From Heterobilharzia americana (Eukaryota; Platyhelminthes; Trematoda; Strigeidida; Schistosomatidae), in contig OX104130.1 of NCBI GenBank assembly GCA_944470555.2, forward strand, positions 42,131,491-42,195,490: a stretch of 64,000 nucleotides of DNA. The letters run 5' to 3'. The stretch's first letter is position 1. Each line of letters opens with the position of its first letter. The position numbers were made by a program, and so were the translations under genes. The notes under the pieces are model-generated. The model was not told the DNA's origin. It made no database searches and saw only the letters and a list, made by a program, of their open reading frames with translations. Shown here piece after piece: positions 56,551-64,000 of this stretch.

Positions 56551-57640
56551 GATGTCACTAGCCCACCAGGACTTCTTTCCTATTTACCGATCGCCATCTC
56601 TTTTTGACACACCTGCACTATTCTCCGAGTTCTCCAAAAACTAGGCCCAGTCTTTGAACTTTTGTCTCCCTAATGGTTATGATAGACGTTTTTCCACTAT
56701 CCTACCATTCCTGTTCATGCACTTATACAGATAGCAGTAGCGAAAGGCGTCCAATCTTCTCAACAACCTGTAGCTCCTTAGCCATCATAACCTAAAAGTT
56801 ACAAATACTAACCACGAAACATTTATCTCACCGAAGCTAAGAACATAAAACCAGAGGGGATTTCCCTGAACAGTGGATTAGCGAAAGAAACAAAAAGAAC
56901 TGCGTTCTAAAGACCAAACGTGGGAGATCGAAAACTGTCAGTTCCCTAGGCTCACACTAGTGATGTTGGATGCCGAGAAACACAGACAATGGACGAGCGT
57001 TGATGAATCATGACAAGGAACCAAACGACATCTGGAATGCCTCGCACAATATTTGACGTAAGTCCCTTGTCAGTGCCGTCACATCATGTCCACATGAATC
57101 TATGGGCTTGGTTACCTTTGCATTAAGCCTAGTTGGGGTTTTTTAAACAGGCTAAACTTTCAAGTGAGGTGGGAGGAAAGTTTTTGACTGGATGCACCTG
57201 CTGGTTCAAAGCACCTCTTATCGACTGCATAGGGTTTTCAAACCTTTTAAAACACCGGTTTTCGATTCCTCCCTTATGCAGTAAGTGCTCCCTTACAGAC
57301 TTGATTGTTCTTTTTTCAAGTAGGAAGAAAATTTTCTGCGAGATAACTAGCTGGAATTGTTGCCAGAATTTCTATAATATGATGGGTATCACTTTGTGAC
57401 GGTATGAAAGTATGAATTCTGATGAGTGCAACGGGAGCTATGGGCGAAATTTCACGAACCTTAGCCTAGCACCGTGCGAAGGTACGGTAAGGCGATCAGT
57501 ATTTAGCTGGGCCTACGCTGACCTTCTTGCATCCGTGGCCTGGTTGGAGAAACGAAGCCATTTCATGAAGAAACTGATTTTCAGGAGCCGAACCAATATC
57601 TGTGATAAAGGTGGTTGCCCACTGCCGTGCTGAAATGCAC
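56551..57640. other. unclassified GC-richer sequence, probably transposon-derived
   Basis: No gene recognised. Base composition matches the surrounding retroelement debris rather than the AT-rich unique DNA. The open frame at 57133-57399 has no domain. Confidence 0.35.
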
Positions 57641-60495
57641 TAATATTCTAAGCCGGACGGTTGGTCAGGCTAGAAACTGCCTGTGTTACGTGATGCAGGT
57701 GATCTTGAATGGAGTGCTAGAAGTAAAAAGAGGAGGATTCTTCTGCTTTTTCATCTTCACGGCAAGTTGCTGAAGTTCCAAAATACTCGTTAAAAGATTA
57801 GGTTATTATTGGGGCGATGCGCTGCTGGTGTCGCCCAAGGAGTCGCGTGAGCTGCAAGTCCTGCCAGTCGCACAGAAGAAATAGCAATCTGAAGCTATCC
57901 ATAAGCAAAGACGTGCCGATTTAGCAGGAGGCCAGAATATAGCTGCACATTAAGAAGTTAGTTGTAGCCCTAAGGTTGGCTATCATCATTCAGTGGGGTA
58001 AAGACAAAGTGGTAGTCTTCGAGGAGCTTGTTATCTTTGCGTTTCATGACAACAGAGGCCTGTGACCAAAGGACCATTCTGAATATTATTTTGGCGAGAT
58101 TCGAAGGCCGATGAAAAGGTTGCCACCAAAAAAGTGGTTCTGGCCATCCGATTCACAATATATGAAGAAGGAGGTTTCTGCAGAAAAAATATTTTTCTGC
58201 CCTAAATTGTGTTCTTGTATACAGAAAGGACTGACTACATTCGCCGAACTGTACTTTTGCCGGTTGATGCTTTTCTCTTGTTGTTCGAACCAAATGACAC
58301 GAGATAGAGGAAGGACTCAACCCAGGTTGGCAACTGAACAGTTAGACAAAAGCAGTGCGTTTTCGCTCGGTTAGGCTCCGCAGAAAAATTATTCAGAAGC
58401 CCCTATGAATAGGATGGGAACCCACCAGATTTGATTGTAGGTTATTAGCGCAAACATTCATGGCCTTACGAATAAACGGACAGTGCTAGGTAGTGTAATA
58501 AGCAGAGCAGTCAGCGAAACGACTGTCATCTCAGGGGCCTGAATCCATTCTGAGAAGAACGATGGCGAAGTGCATGTGTAACTAATCATTCAACTCCACA
58601 GCTTCGGATTAGTATACAGAGCCTGTAATACCATGCTTAATGTGCAAACATCTTACACGTAGGAATCTCAGTAACTACCCCCTAAAGTAGTGAGACGCCT
58701 GAAATACTGCACTGAAGTACTGGCGTTGTCTGAATAGCCAGCCGAATCACTCAACAAGAGAATGAGAGAAGACAGAAGCTCGCTGTAGGTTGCTAGATAT
58801 TGGCTCACAGACTTCTATTCTAGGACCACAAACTTTGATACTCAACGGAAAAGTCGGTACTGGATCCCCACACGATTTATCTTCACACTCCCTAAAATTC
58901 GCCGGTATTTTATGTGGGATTTCATTTGTTGGGAAATAAAATGAATCCAGAACAGGTACAAAGATAGTTCATACAATCTTGAACCGCGTCACTCAACTAA
59001 ATCTAACTGTGATATAATGAAGAGAATGGTGGACAATCTCAGGCCGTCAGTTTTGGATTCGGACAGAGTTTTCTAGAGGTCACGTGTGCCGCATTTGTCC
59101 TATTTGTTTTTAAAGGGTTAGGGTATCCGCTTAGATACCAGTATTATCCTGGCACAACGTTATTCAGGCTTGTTCCAGGAGGTGTTAATGGAAACCTCTC
59201 AAACCGTATCAGTGCAACCTTCACGGGTTACCTGATAATCGTTACTCAAGCACGGGTAGAAAAATTCTTTTTTGGATTCATTATCCTGCTTTTGACCCAA
59301 TGTGACCGAACACAGGTGGGTTTTACTCCAAGCGGCTGGTCCTTGCCTCCCATACACTGTTCCACGTCCGAAGGTGCACCCGGAACAGCGCACACAATCA
59401 GAACTCTAGCCGAACCACCCTGCAGTCACGGCAGTTAAATGTATGTCAAGTGGCCTCACACCTAAATCTGCTGCTCAAATGGGTCTACGCACTGACTATG
59501 CTCGTTCTTCGTGTCTCCACTGAACCGTGAGCATTCAGTGAGTAGTGTTCTGCGCCAACATCCTAGCACTTTCGCTCAGAGATCCCGTTCAGTGGAATCA
59601 CATACGCAGGAATTCCTGCCCCTATGACCTAGACCCTCGGCTATTTGATCGGGTATCAACGACGTATATGATCCATTATTTAACAATGCAAGTGTCTTCA
59701 GACCCCTTTTAAGACCCTTCAGGTTTACTGGAGCGACACTCAAGACGTTTCGTTGTTTGTGTCCCCCGCCAACTGTGTTGTGGGTCCCGTTATGTCAGCT
59801 TCACTTCTTACCGGCAAACGGTTCTTCGATCAAGATACTTTAACTCTCCACCCGACAGACCAGATCAAGCCTTCCAGATCATGTTCTCTTCCACTGACCG
59901 AGCTTTTATCGGCAACTTCGGTCCACCCGTCTAGTACATTCGCGGATAAACGACTAACGATAGATTTCAAGTTGACCGATGAATTCAGGTCTGCCACGTA
60001 ACCTTCCTGAGATGATGTTATCTGTCCGTCTGTAAGCTTCGCGCAGGAATTATCCACATCTTCGACCGAATTCCCCACGGAGTACCGATTTCCCACCTAA
60101 CAATAAATGAACGGTTCAGCCATCATGCTTTTCTGTCCGAACGGATCTTAGAGAATTTATCCTGTTTGATGAAATCCGAAATCAGCTGAGAAAGAGTCAC
60201 ATATCTCTGGCTGTTCTAGTTCTTCATTCGGTAATGTGCAGTAAATATGTCAACGTCTGGCTCTTGTCACGGAGTTTGTTTTCGATTACACCTGCACACC
60301 AACTACTAAACATCTAATATTGGTCTGGCGGCCCACCGAAACATGTCCGTCCAACTGTTGACTCCCAGAGGAAGTGAAACAATTTCACAGGTCGAATACA
60401 AAGCCACTTGTTCCATTCTATATATCACAGGTCGCAGGTGGGCTTCCAGTATTCACGCTGTGCTTTGTAATAAATCGGTACTATTATTATTGTTG
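57641..60495 (+). mobile_element. degenerate LINE-like element
   Basis: Near 58439-58575 the plus strand reads VISANIHGLTNKRTVLGSVI then SETTVISGA-stop-IHSEKNDGEVHV, the start of an apurinic-type LINE endonuclease (ANxxxLxxK...IVISETW). The frame 59753-60001 resembles the poorly conserved connector before an RT domain. The block ends with GTAATAAATCGG and a short ATTATTATTG tail near 60490. Much of the RT must be missing or too decayed. Family and limits are uncertain. Confidence 0.4.
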
Positions 60496-61574
60496 CTAAC
60501 GTGAGAAGATACGATCCCCAGCCTCAGCTCTCTTCGTACCCCTTCCTCATTAACAAAATGTTTGGCTGTCTGATAACAAATGCAACTACGCTCGCCGCAC
60601 GAACCCAGAATACTAAGATCATTGGCCCTCACTTTATTTTCGCCGTTACCAGAATAATTTTTGGAAACTTCCAAGTTATTTTCCACACAGGACGATTTCT
60701 TTTGATGTCTTGATGCAGCACTATGAGCTCGTTCAACAGCTTGACCCCATGATCAATCGACATCTCAGACGAACAGAATGTTCAAGATATTGAACTGGGT
60801 TCCAAGGACAAGACGATCCAAGCTGTCAGCTACAGGGGGGTTATATTCGATCGAGGAATTCATGTTAAGGCCAAAATTTCCACACGGCTAGTAATGAAGA
60901 TGTGAATTTCAGGAGTTCTCAAGTTCGAACAGAAAATGACCAAACCCAAAGCACTAGACTGCCAAACAGATACAGGAAAATACTTCCAGTCGTCAACCAT
61001 TTCACCTTTCTGGCCTACTGTTTTCATTTCGTTCCAGTGGGACGATCATTTCGTTTGTTCAATCATTAATGCTCCCAACCTGTGCTGCACTACTTCCCAT
61101 CTGTTTTGAAACCGGTGGCAAGCCTTTTCAAAGCATGACTTTGGTACTGAATTTCGCCAAAGATGCACCTACTCTGTAGTAGAAAGTAGTAGTGGGAAAA
61201 ACTGTCTTCTATTCTCTTTTCAATAACAGCTTGATGAGAAAGTCCTAAGCATTAGTTCGATCAAAAGGTATCAACCTACTGGAAATCCTACTTCGTACGT
61301 AATGCTAGAAACTTATATTGAAAGTATCCAACTGGCTGGCCCCGATTCTCCGGTTTCTTGAACAATTTCACAACCAACTCACCTGTCTACTAGTACCCTA
61401 AATGCTACCACATACGAAGCCCCGAGCACAATAACTGGTCTCCAATTTCTGGTCCATCACAAATGCAGCGGGAATCTGGATGAACAGTCAAACTCGGCAG
61501 GTCACTTTACCTAACGGTAACACATCCGTAATATTTATATGCAACAGATTTCTCTGGTACTTTGTCTTGTATCC
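60496..61574. other. unclassified sequence between two LINEs
   Basis: Nothing recognisable. Open frames are short and without domains. Confidence 0.4.
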
Positions 61575-64000
61575 TTCTATTTTATATTATTATAATTAGT
61601 CCCTTGGGTTCCTACTGGAACATAGGGCTTCAGTGGCACGTCTCCAGTGAACTCTGTCCTCTGAAATCTTTTGAACCTGGTTCCACCACAGCCCACAAGC
61701 TCGCATTTCCTCCTCGCACGATCTCCTCCATGTCACCGTCACCTCGGACGTCCAACTCGTCGCTTCCCATGGAGATTCCACTCGAGCAACTGGCCTGACG
61801 CGTGATGTCCCCAGTCGGCCTTCTCAATGTATGCCCAATCCAATCCATCTCCACTTCCCCCTGCATATTTGTTGCGTGATAGGTTCTTGGTTGGTTCGTT
61901 CCCAGAGCTCCTTGTTGCTTATTCCTTCTATTCTGGCCATCTGATCTTCAGTAGCGAGCGTAAGCAGTTGTTGATGAATGTCTGTAGTTTATTGGGAATC
62001 ACTTTTGTAACGCACAAAGTCTCTCAAACATACAGAAGCATTGACTTGACGTTGGTGTTGAAAATCCGGATATTGTTCCACCTGCTGAGTGCAGAGGATC
62101 TCCACACTGGTTTCAGGCTAATGAACACCTATCTTGCTTTTCCGATTCTGACTTTGACATTCTCGTCTGTGCCTGTGCCGTCTGTAGTTGAAACAGTGCT
62201 GCCTAGATAGATGAGGGAGGTTACTTCCTTTAAGTTTCTCCCGTTGATGGTGATTGATATTAGTTGTTGTTGTTGGTTAGATATCTTCATCACCTCTGTC
62301 TTCTCTACATTCACCTGAACGAAGTCCCGTCTCTGCTGCCCTGCCCTGCCCTTCCTCTTCTGTCAACTTGATAGTTTTTGCCCATAAATCTTCAAGTTTG
62401 TGTGACATCTGGTACAAGTCATCGGCGGAATCTAAATCTTCTAGGTTCCTTTCCGCGGTCCATCGCATCCCCCTCTTCTCACTTCCCACTGTTTGCCGCA
62501 TGATCCAGTCAGTCCACCACAATCAGGAATATCATGGGGGATAGTAGGCAACCTTGTTTCACTCCTGTCTTCACTTCACTGCAAAGGCATCACTGAGCTT
62601 CCTATTGTGAATCACTTTGCATGTGGCATCTTCATATAGTTGTTGAATGAGGCTGATAAAGGTTTGCGGTATTCCGTAGTATTGAAGTAGTTTGCAAATT
62701 ACTTGTCAGTCGACGCTGTCAAAGGCCTTCTCAAAGTCAATAAAGTTGAGGTAGACAGTTGACTGCCATTCTATACTCTGTTATATGACGATGCGCAGTG
62801 TAGCGTTCGAATTTGGTCGGCACATGATTTGTACTTCCTGAATCCAGCCAGCCAGCCAGCCTGTTCCGGTCGTAGTTTCGAATCCAGCGCATTCTATAGC
62901 CTCTCCAGGATGATACGGCTTAATATTTGCTTGCTTTGGGTGGACAGGAGAGTGATTCCGCGCCAGTTCTTGCAAACACTGAGGTCTCTCTCCTTCGGCA
63001 GTTTGACAAGGTAACCCTTCTTCCAATCAATGGCCAGGTACCGTCTCTTCCTTCCGCACCTTCTGCAATAATGGTGTGAGCATGTCCACTGTTGTCTGCA
63101 TCCGTTCTCAGCGCTTCTGGTGGGATCCCATCTGGTCCTGCCGCTTTCCCTCATTTCAGTAGCTTTATGACCTTCATGACTTCCACTTCTGCTGGAGGAT
63201 TTATGTTCCCTTGTAGTTCTGTGGCTGTGCTGTAGGTGGTATTTCTGGACGAGGTGCAGGTGATGGTGGTGGTCGATTCAAGGGCTTCTTGAAGTGGTCC
63301 GCCCACTGTTTCCTTCAATTCTCTTCTTTCGTAATTAAATTTCCATCATCATCTTTTATTGGTCTCATGTGTGTGTTGATCTCTTCCCTACCAGGTAGCA
63401 ACCTGGTTATTTGATACAATGTTGTCAGGTCTCTCCTACCAGCCTGCAGCCTCTTCTGCTTCACTTGCCAGCGTTTCGTAGAAGTGTCTTTTGTCTTTCC
63501 GTGCACTCCTCTTCACTTCTTTGTCCAGTGTTTTATTAATTGTGCTCAGTTCCTCTCGTCGTTGAGCATCCTTGCACTGGTTCATCTTCTACTTCACCAT
63601 CCTCCTCTCCCTACTCTATTAGCCTCCATGTATCCGTCGAGATCCATTCCTTCCTTGTCTTCTTCCCTCTTCCTTCCTAATACGGTTGTGCAGGTTTCTT
63701 TCCACATCTCTTTCAAAGACTTCCAGTGTTCTTCCACACAGGTTCCTTCAAACGTGCTGCTCGATATCTCCCATTTTGTCTTGATGACTAACGCGAAGAT
63801 TTCCTTTGTAGTTTCGTCCTCCAGTTTTCGAGTGTTGTACTTGAATTGAGGTCTATCACCAGCTTCCTTGAAGGCTTTTAACTTGATTTGGAAGGTTCCT
63901 TGCACTAGATAGTGCGTTATCTGAACCTACATCTGCTCCTCTTCTTCACCTTGTGTCAAATGGGCTGCGTCTCCATTTTCTTGAGATTGAGATAAAGTCG
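61575..64000 (-). mobile_element. RTE/SR2-like LINE, runs off the window
   Basis: Minus strand, from high to low coordinates: LKAFKEAGDRPQFKYNTRKL and a connector with WKETCTTVLGRK (63905-63660), LQAGRRDLTTLYQITRLLPG (about 63450), the RT start with KGYLVKLPKERDLSVCKNWR and GITLLSTQSKQILSRIILER (63020-62897), the catalytic region reading DSADDLYQMSHKLEDLWAK (about 62430; the usual F of FADD is S), ISITINGRNLKEVTSLIYLG STVS (about 62250), and the C-terminal WxxxxxEALCSSRNPRD near 61600 followed by a TAATATAA-rich tail. Several frames are broken. The endonuclease part lies outside the window. Confidence 0.85.

Noticed and set aside
1..64000. CRISPR arrays, bacterial-type operons, Shine-Dalgarno sites or replication origins
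   Set aside because: The sequence is clearly animal nuclear DNA with spliceosomal introns and retroelements; nothing of the kind was seen.

Overview
This window looks like AT-rich genomic DNA of a blood fluke (Schistosoma or a close digenean relative). The signs are tRNA-derived repeats with hammerhead-ribozyme cores, RTE-like and CR1-like LINE remnants, a Penelope-like element, very short introns beside a multi-kilobase intron, and serine- and asparagine-rich coding sequence. Only two protein-coding genes can be supported, both on the minus strand.

Layout. From 1 to about 30 kb the sequence is AT-rich and non-coding: a decayed Penelope-like element (about 1.3-1.8 and 4.2-5.4 kb), an RTE 3' stub (2.8-3.2 kb), and scattered short units with Pol III-type boxes (9.5, 9.7, 17.9, 18.3, 23.0, 24.1, 24.4, 25.1, 26.2 and 30.1 kb), two of which keep recognisable hammerhead cores. 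At 31.0-32.8 kb is the 5' half of an RTE-like LINE. At 35.2-38.9 kb is an intact single-exon gene for a 1240-residue LRR-Ig-transmembrane receptor with a very long cytoplasmic tail. After a quiet 4.5 kb, the rest of the window (43.4-64 kb) is mostly retrotransposon debris.

Inside that debris lies a gene for the V-ATPase accessory subunit S1 (Ac45/ATP6AP1), spliced from exons at 55.1, 54.9, 54.7 and 48.9 kb. Its last intron is 5.6 kb and carries LINE copies, a small TA-flanked inverted-repeat element and a pair of short repeats. The last exon (transmembrane segment and tail) is flanked by two almost identical 1.1 kb LINE-derived direct repeats, 7.9 kb apart. The N-terminus of this gene is unresolved, because two overlapping reading frames compete in the first exon.

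The two genes have no obvious joint pathway: one is a cell-surface adhesion or receptor-type protein, the other a proton-pump assembly factor of acidic organelles. I found no clearly undescribed system. The points most worth a second look are the repeat-flanked Ac45 exon and its ambiguous 5' end, the repeated C-P-x-H motif in the receptor tail, and the hammerhead-bearing repeats.
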